Shown one piece after another: positions 1-8,513 of a DNA stretch of 64,000 bases (positions are counted from its first letter, which is position 1; each line of letters starts with the position of its first letter). Location of the stretch: positions 310,001 through 374,000 of the forward strand of contig NZ_JAMAST010000002.1 of assembly GCF_023336505.1 (NCBI RefSeq), in the 5' to 3' direction. Position numbers and translations under genes: made by a program. The stretch is from Sporolactobacillus mangiferae (GTDB lineage: Bacteria; Bacillota; Bacilli; Bacillales; Sporolactobacillaceae). The notes beneath the pieces were generated by a model. That model ran no database searches, was not told the DNA's origin, and saw nothing but the letters and a program-made list of their open reading frames with translations.

Positions 1-1832
1 ACGCCCTCGTTCACCCCGAGCAGGAACACATGCCTGATTTCCGTGGAACGTATCCGGTCCAGGCTCCCGATCAACACCTGGTCCAGTGCCGGAGGGACCA
101 TGGCAAACTCCAGGGCATCCAGACCGGCATCCATAATACTGATAAACAGATCCAGATTTATCCGCTCCTCGCCGGAAGCCTCGACACATTGATCCAGTAA
201 CTCAATCAATGCTTTCCAGACCTGACCGTGTTCCTTTGCTTCTGTCAGACGATTTTTCCGTTCATCACGCAAGGCCATCCGCTCCAGCTTTTCCGGTACG
301 GCGGATGCAACCAGAAAGTCGTAGAGCGCCGTGCATTGTTCAGCAACCGTTACGGCCCCTCTCAGCTGCCCCTCCAGTGCGGCAAGCGGTTCAGCAACGA
401 TCATTCTGTACTTATTAATTAATCGTTCTGTTTTCATTTCCTCTGCCGATTGTTCTCTGTTTATTTCTTCAAGACCACGGTAAATTTGAAAATGCCACGG
501 TTCGCCGTCCGTCCATTTTTTTCCATAAAAACCGTGTGCAATTATATAATTTTCCAATCGATTCAGGCCGTCGTGCGCTTCGTCCATATCCGCTTCAAGC
601 GGAATCAGAAAATCTGTTTTAACGCAGCGAAACAGCGGTTCATACCGCCAGTTCTGCTGAATGGTTTCCAGAGCAGAGCGGATAAATTCGATCAGCGGAT
701 GGTGTTTCATCGGCATTTTCTGATCAATAAAGAAAGGAATTTGATAGTCTTCAAAAATAGTGACCAGTAAATCGTAGTAGTCATCCAGATTTCGGACGAG
801 TACCGTCATGTCGCGAAATCGGCTGTCTCCGGACCGGGCATAGGCAATCAGCCTGCGTGCCGTCTGCTCCACTTCTTCCCGCCGATTTGCCGCTTCGGTA
901 CATGTTACGCCTTCAGTCTGGCCGCTTTTTTTCAATGGATATTGTCCAAAATGACCGATTAAATGCGTCAGTGCCGGAGCATCCGGTCTCAGAATCTGCT
1001 TTTTGACATGCACGGCCTCAATTGAAAGGCCGTCCAGCTCCGCGCGCTCTTTCAATTGCAGAAAAAGCATGGCGGAGTGCCGGAATACAGAATACTCATC
1101 CGGCGCATGTTCATAGGCTTGATCTGTACTTAACAGAATCGTCACGCGTCTGCATTGCTCCATAAGCCGTTCGGCAATCAGCATTTCCTGCGGTGTCATC
1201 GTTTGAAAACCGTCAATCCATACCTCTGCTTCTTTTAAAAAATCAGCATGATCCATACGTTCTGCCATCAAATTTAAATAGTCTTCGCTGTCAATATATT
1301 TTCCTTCCAATGCCTGTGAAAAAGATTGATAGATTAATGATAAATCATGCAGCTTGTCCCGCAGAAGCTGCTGTTCTGCATCATCGCCCGATAAATGCCG
1401 AATCTCATCCGCAATCTCTTCAGGTTCAAGGCGGAAGCGTTTAAATTCAATAAGCGTATCACTGAGCAGATCATAAAAACCGTTCTGCCGCGATGCTTTC
1501 TGAAACAGTCGGAGCTCTCCCTTTTTCTGTTCAACAATTTTTCGCAGAAGCATGGAAATGCCGGTTGCATTCAGATGTTTGCGCGTCGCCCCGCCCGCCT
1601 GCTGCAGCACGCGCAACGCAAGTCTTGGCAAGCTGTACACATTCAGGCGTGTCATTCCGCCTAATCCGGGCGTAGTGGCCAGCGCATATTCCATACTGAA
1701 CGTCATATGCTCCGGTACTAAATAAATCAGCGGCGTCCCGTTCGGATTTTCGCGAAGACGGTCACGGATTTCTGCCAGTGCACCAGCGGTTTTCCCTGTT
1801 CCCGGCCGTCCCAATACAAATCGTACCGACAT
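1..1832 (-). CDS. addB: AddB, ATP-dependent helicase/nuclease subunit B (partial)
   Basis: N-terminal ~610 residues of AddB; the gene runs off the left edge, so the C-terminal nuclease and iron-sulfur part is not visible. AddAB processes double-strand breaks for RecA-dependent repair, the Bacillota counterpart of RecBCD. The start ATG at 1832 follows a GGGGAG ribosome site, and the protein opens with a Walker A motif (GRPGTGKT, about residues 8-15) typical of AddB. The reading frame is open across the whole stretch with helicase-like composition. addA would be expected downstream, outside the window. Its promoter region carries a GAAC-N4-GTTC palindrome (see that entry). Identification rests on the N-terminal sequence pattern and is quite secure. 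Confidence 0.9.
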   Translation of the reverse strand, partial: MSVRFVLGRPGTGKTAGALAEIRDRLRENPNGTPLIYLVPEHMTFSMEYALATTPGLGGMTRLNVYSLPRLALRVLQQAGGATRKHLNATGISMLLRKIVEQKKGELRLFQKASRQNGFYDLLSDTLIEFKRFRLEPEEIADEIRHLSGDDAEQQLLRDKLHDLSLIYQSFSQALEGKYIDSEDYLNLMAERMDHADFLKEAEVWIDGFQTMTPQEMLIAERLMEQCRRVTILLSTDQAYEHAPDEYSVFRHSAMLFLQLKERAELDGLSIEAVHVKKQILRPDAPALTHLIGHFGQYPLKKSGQTEGVTCTEAANRREEVEQTARRLIAYARSGDSRFRDMTVLVRNLDDYYDLLVTIFEDYQIPFFIDQKMPMKHHPLIEFIRSALETIQQNWRYEPLFRCVKTDFLIPLEADMDEAHDGLNRLENYIIAHGFYGKKWTDGEPWHFQIYRGLEEINREQSAEEMKTERLINKYRMIVAEPLAALEGQLRGAVTVAEQCTALYDFLVASAVPEKLERMALRDERKNRLTEAKEHGQVWKALIELLDQCVEASGEERINLDLFISIMDAGLDALEFAMVPPALDQVLIGSLDRIRSTEIRHVFLLGVNEG

Positions 1833-1880
1833 AACTCTCCCCCCGATGTCCTACCGGTAAAGGTCCTTAATAGTGTCTTA

Positions 1881-1909
1881 ATTATAACATAGACAGAACA
1901 TCAGTTCTT
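1881..1909 (-). promoter_or_regulatory. addB promoter with candidate LexA box
   Basis: Read on the minus strand, a perfect -10 TATAAT lies at 1886-1881. The matching -35 position, 17 bp upstream, is a poor AAGAAC. A palindrome GAAC-ATCA-GTTC (plus strand 1896-1907) covers the spacer and -35. It has both half-sites of the Bacillus LexA (DinR) operator, GAAC-N4-GTTC. SOS control of addB is inference. Confidence 0.5.
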
Positions 1910-1943
1910 TTACAGAACGCCCAATTTATTTCGTACAATGAAG

Positions 1944-1979
1944 CAAAAACCGCGGACGTTCATTCATCCGCGGTTTTTG
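1944..1979. terminator. Bidirectional rho-independent terminator
   Basis: A perfect 7-bp stem (CCGCGGA / TCCGCGG) with a 10-nt loop is flanked by A and T runs on both sides. It ends the yqgV-side transcript on the minus strand. Confidence 0.8.
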
Positions 1980-1996
1980 TGCGTTACAGGCTCAGA

Positions 1997-2287
1997 TCAT
2001 TTCCGGTATTTCCCGACCTTTTCTTCGATCGATGTCCCTTGAGGCCGAAAGTGGATTTTGACTTCTGCTGCCACTTCATCAGCTCCCGCTTCCACGGTTG
2101 CATGGATGGTTTTTTTGACAACTTCCAGGAGTTCGTCCAGTTCACCCTCAAGAATCGTTTCCATTGCGGTAACTTCATATTTTACTCCGGATTCCTGAAT
2201 GACTTTGATGGCTTCGTCCACCAAAGCATAAGTATCCTTTTTCTTTGAAAAGGGAAGAATCTGTAATCCTACATTGCTGATCGGCAT
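1997..2287 (-). CDS. yqgV: Thiamine-binding protein of the MTH1187/YqgV family
   Basis: A 96-residue protein of the MTH1187/YkoF-related family (DUF77), small ferredoxin-like folds that bind thiamine-type ligands in the cytoplasm. The N-terminus (MPISNVGLQILP) and the central TAMETILEGELDEL segment are characteristic. The ATG is preceded by GGAGG. It lies 18 bp after ppiB on the same strand, so both are probably co-transcribed, and a strong terminator follows. The physiological role is not settled for the family; ligand binding is known for relatives only. Confidence 0.8.
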   Translation of the reverse strand: MPISNVGLQILPFSKKKDTYALVDEAIKVIQESGVKYEVTAMETILEGELDELLEVVKKTIHATVEAGADEVAAEVKIHFRPQGTSIEEKVGKYRK

Positions 2288-2305
2288 TGGACCGCACCTC
2301 CTGAA

Positions 2306-2743
2306 TTAGTCTTCGTCCCAGACCTTTACCTTTTGCATGATGTCACCGTTTTCCATCGCCAGCACGGCTTCTAAACCGCTTGTTACTTGTCCGAAAACGG
2401 TATGCACACCATCCAGATGCGGCTGCGGTTCGTGAACAATAAAAAACTGGCAGGAGCCGGTATCTCTTCCTGCGTGGGCCATTGACAGCGCACCGGCAAC
2501 ATGTTTGTTTGGATTTCCATCTGTCTCGCATTTAATCGTGTAACCGGCATCGCCCATACCTGTTCCGGTCGGATCACCGCCCTGGCTGACAAAACCCGGG
2601 ATCACGCGATGGAAAGTCAAGCCGTCATAAAATCCGGAATTCGCCAGTTTTTCGAAATTAGCAACTGTATTCGGGGCATCTTCGGGAAAAAACTTGATCG
2701 TAATGTTTTCCCCGTTTGCCATCGTTATTGAACCCTTTTTCAT
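2306..2743 (-). CDS. ppiB: Peptidyl-prolyl cis-trans isomerase, cyclophilin type
   Basis: A 145-residue single-domain cyclophilin that interconverts cis and trans X-Pro bonds during protein folding; no signal peptide, hence cytoplasmic. Family motifs are intact: FHRVIPGF (residues 44-51, with the catalytic Arg46), [13 protein letters not shown] (99-102) and [10 protein letters not shown] (109-118). I chose the ATG at 2743 because GGAGG lies just upstream; a longer in-frame start at 2785 has no ribosome site. It sits between the PAP2 phosphatase gene and yqgV on the same strand with short spacing, a probable operon. Confidence 0.93.
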   Translation of the reverse strand: MKKGSITMANGENITIKFFPEDAPNTVANFEKLANSGFYDGLTFHRVIPGFVSQGGDPTGTGMGDAGYTIKCETDGNPNKHVAGALSMAHAGRDTGSCQFFIVHEPQPHLDGVHTVFGQVTSGLEAVLAMENGDIMQKVKVWDED

Positions 2744-2781
2744 GGAGTTCCTCCGCTCTCGCGCGTTCTGCGCGGTTTGTC

Positions 2782-3426
2782 TCAACGTTTCCTATTATAT
2801 ACAAAAATAAGTGCAATTGCAGATAAACTGATCAGCACACCCCCGGCGCAGTAACCGGCAATAATATCGGTAAAATAGTGAACGCGAAGAAACGGACGGC
2901 TGAAACCGATCAGCAAGATCAGCGTCAATCCGACCACCGCCCATGCAACACGTATCCACCGTGTTTTAATCAGCGGCAGCATAAGCAGGATCAGCAGGCC
3001 ATACACGGTCGATGCATTCATGGCATGGCCGCTCGGAAAGCTGTAACCGGTCTCATGCACGAGATGAGGAAACGGAGGACGATTCCGCATCACCCAGTGT
3101 TTCAGCACACTATTTGCATACCGCTCAATAAGAAAAACAGCGGGCAGTAAAATCAGCGGCATAAATTTTTTGCGCAATAAAAAGTAAACCATAAATAAAG
3201 CAATCAGAAAAAACAAAAAGTTACTTGATGCCATATTCGTTATTTTTTTAAAAAAAGAAATCAGTTCAGGTGTTCTGATCAAATCCAGGCTCTTGATTAG
3301 CATACGATCAAATGCCTGAATCGCGGGCTGCCGAATCACAATCACCAGAATTAAGAAAACAAGCGCACAAATCATCCCTGTCCATAACCATGGAACCAGT
3401 GCTTCTCCCCTTTTCTTTTCTCCCAT
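2782..3426 (-). CDS. PAP2-family membrane phosphatase
   Basis: A ~214-residue integral membrane protein of the type 2 phosphatidic acid phosphatase family, with about five to six hydrophobic segments. The phosphatase signature is present: [13 protein letters not shown] (KX6RP-like), then SFPSGHAM (PSGH) and [11 protein letters not shown] (SRX5HX3D-like). Relatives dephosphorylate undecaprenyl pyrophosphate, phosphatidylglycerol phosphate or phosphatidate; the substrate here cannot be decided. The start is uncertain among ATG/GTG/ATG codons packed after a GGGAGG site; ATG at 3426 is given. It probably leads the transcript with ppiB and yqgV. Confidence 0.85.
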   Translation of the reverse strand: MGEKKRGEALVPWLWTGMICALVFLILVIVIRQPAIQAFDRMLIKSLDLIRTPELISFFKKITNMASSNFLFFLIALFMVYFLLRKKFMPLILLPAVFLIERYANSVLKHWVMRNRPPFPHLVHETGYSFPSGHAMNASTVYGLLILLMLPLIKTRWIRVAWAVVGLTLILLIGFSRPFLRVHYFTDIIAGYCAGGVLISLSAIALIFVYNRKR

Positions 3427-3540
3427 CACCATCATCCTCCCACCTTGAGGCATTTGCGCCGTTTATCAGCACTTCTTATGCTACGATAAAGATATTGCTT
3501 AAGCATGTCTCTTTGTATATTATCTAAGGGGATGAACTTT

Positions 3541-3987
3541 ATGACCGATTTTTCTTTCACTCTTGAAGGTTCTTGGACAGGTTCATGGGACGGTAAAGGC
3601 ATGATTCAGACAGCAGGGCTGAATTCGGCCATCTCCGTCGACTCATCGATGTCCGGACTTGGGATCGGAACGAACCCGGATGAACTGATGATCAGCGCGC
3701 TTGCCTCCTGTTACATGATTACGCTCGGCATCCGTTTGAAAAAGGAAGCCATCGCATACGCGCGTATCGATATACGTACGGAAGCCGTCGTTACAAACGA
3801 AGGCGGTCTTCAACTGGACCGGGTCGTCCACCATCCGCGTATCTTTCTAAAAGAAACGCTCACCGATGAATTAACAGAGCGACTTAGACAGTGTATCCAA
3901 AAGGCGGAACAAGACTGCGTGATGGCCAAGGCAGTCAGAGGGAATGTAGCCATCCGGATTGACCCGGCGTTTACATCCCTGATTTAA
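3541..3987 (+). CDS. OsmC/Ohr-family peroxiredoxin-like protein
   Basis: A 148-residue OsmC-family protein. These thiol peroxidases reduce organic hydroperoxides with two cysteines. Both are visible: Cys57 (ASCYM) and Cys126 (EQDCVMAKA). The start at 3541 (MTDFSF) lies 9 bp after AAGGGG; earlier in-frame codons lack spacing to it. It converges with the YtxG-like gene, the two stop codons overlapping by 4 bp. Whether it belongs to the OsmC, Ohr or YhfA subgroup cannot be decided from motifs alone. Confidence 0.85.
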   Translation: MTDFSFTLEGSWTGSWDGKGMIQTAGLNSAISVDSSMSGLGIGTNPDELMISALASCYMITLGIRLKKEAIAYARIDIRTEAVVTNEGGLQLDRVVHHPRIFLKETLTDELTERLRQCIQKAEQDCVMAKAVRGNVAIRIDPAFTSLI

Positions 3988-4301
3988 TCCGACTCGTTTT
4001 TAAGCAGTGCCTTACCCTTGCGCAAAGCAATCTGAGCAGCAAGTGCTGACTGCCTGGTTTGGCGCACAGCATCCTGAACTTTGCTTTTTTTCTGTGTAAA
4101 ATCAGATTGAAGCCGCGAAATATTCAGTGTCAGTTCATTTTTTTCATTCATGATCGCTGCAGATTGTTTTTCAACATCCGCGCCGGTTTTGGCAATTCTG
4201 GCTATTGAATGGTTCATCAGCTTTACGTTTTTTACCGAATATGCAGCAAAAAGAATGAGTGACACGGCAACAAGCGTTAAACTTAAATAGACAATAATCA
4301 T
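3984..4301 (-). CDS. YtxG-like DUF948 membrane-anchored protein
   Basis: A 105-residue protein with one N-terminal transmembrane helix (residues ~2-21) followed by a long polar, probably coiled-coil region. This architecture matches the DUF948 family (YtxG), general stress proteins of unknown molecular function in Bacillus. The ATG follows AAGGAG. It overlaps convergently with the OsmC gene at the 3' end. Family assignment is by architecture and N-terminal pattern, hence moderate confidence. Confidence 0.65.
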   Translation of the reverse strand: MIIVYLSLTLVAVSLILFAAYSVKNVKLMNHSIARIAKTGADVEKQSAAIMNEKNELTLNISRLQSDFTQKKSKVQDAVRQTRQSALAAQIALRKGKALLKNESD

Positions 4302-4402
4302 CGGAAAACGCTCCTTCCACAGTTAACTCTAAGTGTATCATAGTCGATTATGAAGTCCCGAACAAAAGAACTCGCATTTCATGATCTTGTTCTTTTTTTT
4401 AG

Positions 4403-5215
<813 letters not shown>

Positions 5216-5246
5216 CAGACAGCACATTTTTTCATGATTGATACAG

Positions 5247-5284
5247 AAAAAGCAGAACCGTGATCGTAAACGGTTCTGCTTTTT
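5247..5284. terminator. Bidirectional terminator between fabL and sodC
   Basis: The stem AGCAGAACCGT / ACGGTTCTGCT has an 8-nt loop and is flanked by A and T runs. It touches the sodC stop codon. Confidence 0.85.
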
Positions 5285-5846
5285 ATTTGATCACGCCGCA
5301 TAATACCCGTGCCCCCGCATTTCCGGAGGGATCGGTGACCTGATCATCGCCTTTTTCATGAATGATCAACGCTGAACCGTCGGCGTCTCTTAAAGAATTC
5401 GGCTTGCCTTCCTGCAGGGTCACCATAGGATTAAACACGACAGTTTTCACTCTTCCATGACTGTCAGCAAAGATATTAGGCATATCGCCCGCATGCGGAC
5501 CTTCAGGATTTTTCAACCCATGTTTTTTATGTTGTGGGTTAAAATGAGCGCCTGCCGACATAAAATCCGGCGGTGTGCAGCTGCCGTATTCATGAAAATG
5601 AATGGCATGGATTCCCGGTTTTAATCCTTCTGCTTCCAGTTCAATGCGTACGCCCCGCGGTGTTTCCGTTAACTTTGCTGTACCCATTTCTTCATTTTTC
5701 GCATTGAGCAGCGATACAACCAGTGGCTCATGGTTGCTGTCTTTCGCATTGGCCATCATTTCAGGATGATGTTCATAGATAACCATAGCGACAGCAACAA
5801 CCGCACAAAGAAGATAAATTAATTTTCGGTAGCTCACCCGAATCAA
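5283..5846 (-). CDS. sodC: Cu/Zn superoxide dismutase-like protein (YojM/SodC)
   Basis: A 187-residue membrane-anchored or exported protein with a hydrophobic segment at residues ~8-24 and then a complete Cu/Zn-SOD domain. All metal ligands can be placed: His83 and His85 (HFH), His101 (AHFNP), His109, His118, Asp121 (GPHAGD) and His163 (IIHEKGDD). The Cys90-Cys183 disulfide pair and the active-site Arg180 (GNAGAR) are also present. I recall that B. subtilis YojM lacks a copper ligand, so this copy is more likely to be an active dismutase (inference). The predicted location is the outer face of the membrane. It converges on fabL. Confidence 0.88.
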   Translation of the reverse strand: MIRVSYRKLIYLLCAVVAVAMVIYEHHPEMMANAKDSNHEPLVVSLLNAKNEEMGTAKLTETPRGVRIELEAEGLKPGIHAIHFHEYGSCTPPDFMSAGAHFNPQHKKHGLKNPEGPHAGDMPNIFADSHGRVKTVVFNPMVTLQEGKPNSLRDADGSALIIHEKGDDQVTDPSGNAGARVLCGVIK

Positions 5847-5965
5847 CCTCCCGAGTGTAGGATGTACCGATGTGCCGCTTTTTACTCACAATATTATTTT
5901 GTTTTCGTGTAAAAAAACGGTGAAAATGCTATGATTTTATTTATAAATGCACAGGGAGGATGCTT

Positions 5966-6433
5966 ATGAAAACAACTTTAAATGAATTCAGAAAATTCCT
6001 GGCGCGCGGTAATGTCATTGATCTTGCAGTAGCAGTGATTATAGGGTCGGCTTTTGGTCAAATTGTAAGCTCGCTTGTCAAAGACATTGTCATGCCGCCG
6101 ATCGGTCTTCTCCTTGGCCGTGTGGATTTCAGCAGCCTTTATCTGAATTTATCCGGGCATGCCTACAGCAGCCTCAGCGCCGCTCAGAAAGCAGGCGCAC
6201 CGACCATTAATTATGGGCTTTTCCTTAACCATGTCATTAATTTCTTTATTATTTCCTTAGTGATCTTTTTTGCGATTAAAATTCTATCCAGAACAGCACA
6301 TAAGCAGGAAACCGAGACGACAACAAAACAATGCCCCTACTGTTTGTCGACAATCCCGGTTAAGGCAACAAAATGTGCGCATTGCACCGCCGATCTTCCA
6401 GATCAATCTGCACAGCCAACTCATGCACAATAG
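5966..6433 (+). CDS. mscL: Large-conductance mechanosensitive channel with C-terminal zinc ribbon
   Basis: MscL opens under membrane tension and releases solutes on hypo-osmotic shock. The first ~110 residues are the classic channel: the amphipathic N-terminus (EFRKFLARGNVIDLAVAV), the pore helix to ~residue 48, an extracellular loop, and the second helix ~85-108. The C-terminal tail differs from the E. coli form: CPYC (123-126) and CAHC (137-140) make a CxxC-x10-CxxC zinc ribbon. The start ATG at 5966 follows GGGAGG. A hairpin plus T-run follows the stop. Confidence 0.93.
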   Translation: MKTTLNEFRKFLARGNVIDLAVAVIIGSAFGQIVSSLVKDIVMPPIGLLLGRVDFSSLYLNLSGHAYSSLSAAQKAGAPTINYGLFLNHVINFFIISLVIFFAIKILSRTAHKQETETTTKQCPYCLSTIPVKATKCAHCTADLPDQSAQPTHAQ

Positions 6434-6448
6434 AATAACCATCAGGAG

Positions 6449-6486
6449 GTGTCTCAAAAGTCGATTGACAATGGGACACTTTTTTC
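6449..6486 (+). terminator. Probable mscL terminator
   Basis: The inverted repeat GTGTC / GACAC, with an inner TCAA / TTGA pair, is followed by seven T residues, just after the mscL stop codon. Confidence 0.55.
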
Positions 6487-6717
6487 GGAATGAAGCGCGG
6501 ATAACGCGCGGAGCATTGCTTCTGATCGCGAGACAAAGGAAAACCCGCAGATTTCAGCTTGTCCGAGCAGCCACAGCGCCGATACAAAGCTAAAGGCATA
6601 AATCAATAAATCATGATCGGAGATTGTGGACCGGGCTTTGTCCGGGCTTTCTTAGGTTCAAGTGATCATTTTTTAGTGTGAGGAAACATTTTTGCTCAGT
6701 CTTATGTATAATAGGGA

Positions 6718-6778
6718 TTAGAAAACTGGCCAATTGGCAAACCCTGGCACAGACAGAGGCACCGTTGCACTTAAAGTG
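6718..6778 (+). repeat. Dispersed intergenic hairpin repeat, copy A
   Basis: Begins TTAGAAAAC, then a small GC-rich inverted repeat (TGGCCAATTGGCA), and ends CACCGTTGCACTTAAAGTG. The same left end (TTAGAAAA + hairpin) and right end (GTCGCACTTA-like) occur in the other copies of the family in this window. Confidence 0.5.
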
Positions 6779-6824
6779 AACATTAAGGTATTAAAATGCT
6801 GTTTTTGTGAGGTTGAAATCCGGT

Positions 6825-7103
6825 ATGCATCTTTTAATTGGACTTGGGATCATTTTGTTTATCTGCGGAATCGTTTTGTTCTTGCTTAGAAAAAAAATGG
6901 ATTTACCTAAATGGATCGACCGTCGCGCAAAAAAAGCGCAGCCATGGTGGCTCGCTGTAAGTATGATGTGCCTGATTGCCGGCATCTATTCAATGGTTGC
7001 TCCGATACTGACGGTCATGATGGGCGCTGATTATTGGATTCTTCTTTATATCGGACTCATCGGGTGCGCGATGCTGCTCATTTTAATTCTGCTGCCTCAC
7101 TGA
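6825..7103 (+). CDS. Small membrane protein of unknown function
   Basis: I do not recognise this ~92-residue protein. It has three hydrophobic segments (about residues 2-20, 43-62 and 69-90), with a basic loop (RRKKMDLPKWIDRRAKKA) after the first. The ATG at 6825 is chosen; GAGG lies 11 bp upstream. A GTG at 6807 is an alternative. Its 3' end overlaps the convergent Nudix gene by 26 bp. A likely bacterial membrane protein, with no function inferred. Confidence 0.6.
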   Translation: MHLLIGLGIILFICGIVLFLLRKKMDLPKWIDRRAKKAQPWWLAVSMMCLIAGIYSMVAPILTVMMGADYWILLYIGLIGCAMLLILILLPH

Positions 7104-7587
7104 CACCAGAAAGTGTCAGCGCCCGAATTTCAGTATGCACTAACCGATCACCGTCAAACGTACAATGATAATCCGCAGGTGCTTTGGCGCGATTAAGTAT
7201 CTCTTTTAAAAAGAAACGAATGGTTGGGACTGTCCCGAAATTACTCTGAGAAAGAATCCAGGATACCTCTTTCATTGCCAGTATCCCTTCCCTTGTCGCT
7301 CTTGGAAGATGTTCCACCTCGCCCGATGGAACATGCGCAGTAAAGACATACATCCCCTGAACCGGTTCCGATTCCCCGTGCCAAGTCACGATTCCACGGA
7401 AAAACGGTTTAACCAGCCTGATCCCGGTTTCTTCCCAAACCTCACGAATGACGCAGGCTTCCGGCGTTTCCCCCGGTTCCAGCTTCCCGCCAACACCGTT
7501 CCATCCGCCCTGCCAGGGTGCCTTCTGCCGGTTAATCATAAGTAATTGATTATCGTTTTTTATAAACGCCAACGTATACTTCAGCAT
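7078..7587 (-). CDS. Nudix hydrolase (YvcI/MutT-like)
   Basis: A ~169-residue Nudix hydrolase that cleaves nucleoside diphosphates linked to another group, using a divalent metal. The Nudix box is complete at residues 34-56 (G-x5-E-x7-REVWEETGI). The flanking WQGGWNGVGGKLEPG pattern resembles MutT/YvcI-type 8-oxo-dGTP pyrophosphatases, although the substrate is not determined by the box. The start is placed at MLKYTLAF (7587), a typical beginning for this fold, with GCGGA just upstream; a start at 7641 would add 18 residues. The 3' ends of this and the upstream membrane protein gene overlap. Confidence 0.82.
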   Translation of the reverse strand: MLKYTLAFIKNDNQLLMINRQKAPWQGGWNGVGGKLEPGETPEACVIREVWEETGIRLVKPFFRGIVTWHGESEPVQGMYVFTAHVPSGEVEHLPRATREGILAMKEVSWILSQSNFGTVPTIRFFLKEILNRAKAPADYHCTFDGDRLVHTEIRALTLSGVSEAAELK

Positions 7588-7832
7588 GAATTCCGCTTCA
7601 CTTCCTGAATATGTACTTTTCTCGTGTTTCTCTGTATGCAATTATTATAGCAAAAATGCAATCCGGCAATGAAAGATTAATTCATAAATAGAATGTAAAA
7701 AATTAATTTTGTTCTTCACCGCAGATGGATATATTCATAAAAAATGTGGACTTTGCGTACTTAAACGTAATAAATTCATAAAAAATTCCGAAAAACAGGT
7801 AATAAAGTCAGCCCGTAGCTAGAAAAAAGCAA

Positions 7833-7880
7833 TTGACAGAACGTTTGTTTGCATATAAACTATTATCAGAACATTTGTTC
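7833..7880 (+). promoter_or_regulatory. Sigma-A promoter with two candidate LexA boxes
   Basis: TTGACA (7833-7838), 17 bp, then TAAACT (7856-7861). Two LexA-type half-site pairs lie exactly 30 bp apart: GAAC-GTTT-GTTT (7839-7850, one mismatch), filling the spacer, and GAAC-ATTT-GTTC (7869-7880, both half-sites perfect), just after the -10. This placement is typical of SOS repressor operators. LexA control of the gene downstream is inference. Confidence 0.6.
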
Positions 7881-7909
7881 AAAACTAACTTTTTAGAGGT
7901 GATTACTGC

Positions 7910-8236
7910 ATGGCCGATTCAAATTCAGAAGTGACTTTCAGCATTGTAACGCATTATGGAATTATTGCCACTGAAAACAGTGGTTGGACAAAGGAGCTGA
8001 ATCTTGTCAGCTGGAATGCACGCGAGGCAAAATTTGATATTCGCAGCTGGGCTCCGGACAAGAAAAAAATGGGCCGTGGCATTACATTGACCAACGTGGA
8101 ATGCGATACACTAAGAAATCTGCTGAACAGGCACTTTCCCTCTTCATCCACTCCCCAGCCGCAAAATAGTCAGCCTCCTCAGAATACACATCAGACTTTA
8201 GACATTCCTTTGCCAACGCGACCGGTACAATCTTAA
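7910..8236 (+). CDS. PC4/YdbC-like ssDNA-binding protein
   Basis: A 108-residue protein with an N-terminal PC4 (transcriptional coactivator p15)-like domain, residues ~7-74, followed by a Pro/Gln/Ser-rich tail. The motif FDIRSWAPDKKKMGRGITL is diagnostic of bacterial YdbC-type PC4 proteins, which bind single-stranded DNA as dimers. Their cellular role in bacteria is unclear; repair or replication has been suggested. The ATG follows TAGAGGTG. The promoter carries two putative LexA boxes, suggesting DNA-damage induction. The low-complexity tail resembles the disordered tails of other ssDNA-binding proteins. Confidence 0.78.
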   Translation: MADSNSEVTFSIVTHYGIIATENSGWTKELNLVSWNAREAKFDIRSWAPDKKKMGRGITLTNVECDTLRNLLNRHFPSSSTPQPQNSQPPQNTHQTLDIPLPTRPVQS

Positions 8237-8371
8237 CCCTATCCCGTTTTATATTTTCCAGCTTGTAATTTTTTCGTATCCGTACCTGGCTTTCACTTCC
8301 CCTAACAATGCCTTCTGCATGTTCGCTCGATTTAGCTCATGTGAACGCTAGAAACTCCCAATAACATCTTA

Positions 8372-8400
8372 TTGACACCAAACGTTTAATTCCATAAACT
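8372..8400 (+). promoter_or_regulatory. menA promoter (sigma-A)
   Basis: TTGACA (8372-8377), 17-bp spacer, TAAACT (8395-8400), about 115 bp before the menA start. The spacer contains the palindrome AAACGTTT. Confidence 0.65.
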
Positions 8401-8513
8401 GAAAAAGAAATCATGGCGATTTGGTGACAAAATACAACAAATAAATCTACAAAACTTGATTTCTTGCGTTCATTTGATAGAGCCTGACAAAAAATGCAGT
8501 GGGAGCGATCATA

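Larger units (their letters stand above)
6434..6824. other. Intergenic region mscL to small membrane protein
   Basis: This 391-bp stretch without a convincing gene holds the mscL terminator (6449-6486), a GCGCG/CGCGC hairpin near 6500, a -10 like TATAAT at 6707-6712 without a clear -35, and one copy of the dispersed hairpin repeat (6718-6778). The repeat starts almost at the predicted transcription start of the next gene. Short open frames here have neither ribosome sites nor recognisable sequence. Confidence 0.5.

Noticed and set aside
6441-6600. Possible insertion-sequence end (GGTGTCTCAAAAGTC) and a short minus frame
   Set aside because: No partner inverted end and no transposase sequence could be found; the hairpin is better explained as the mscL terminator.
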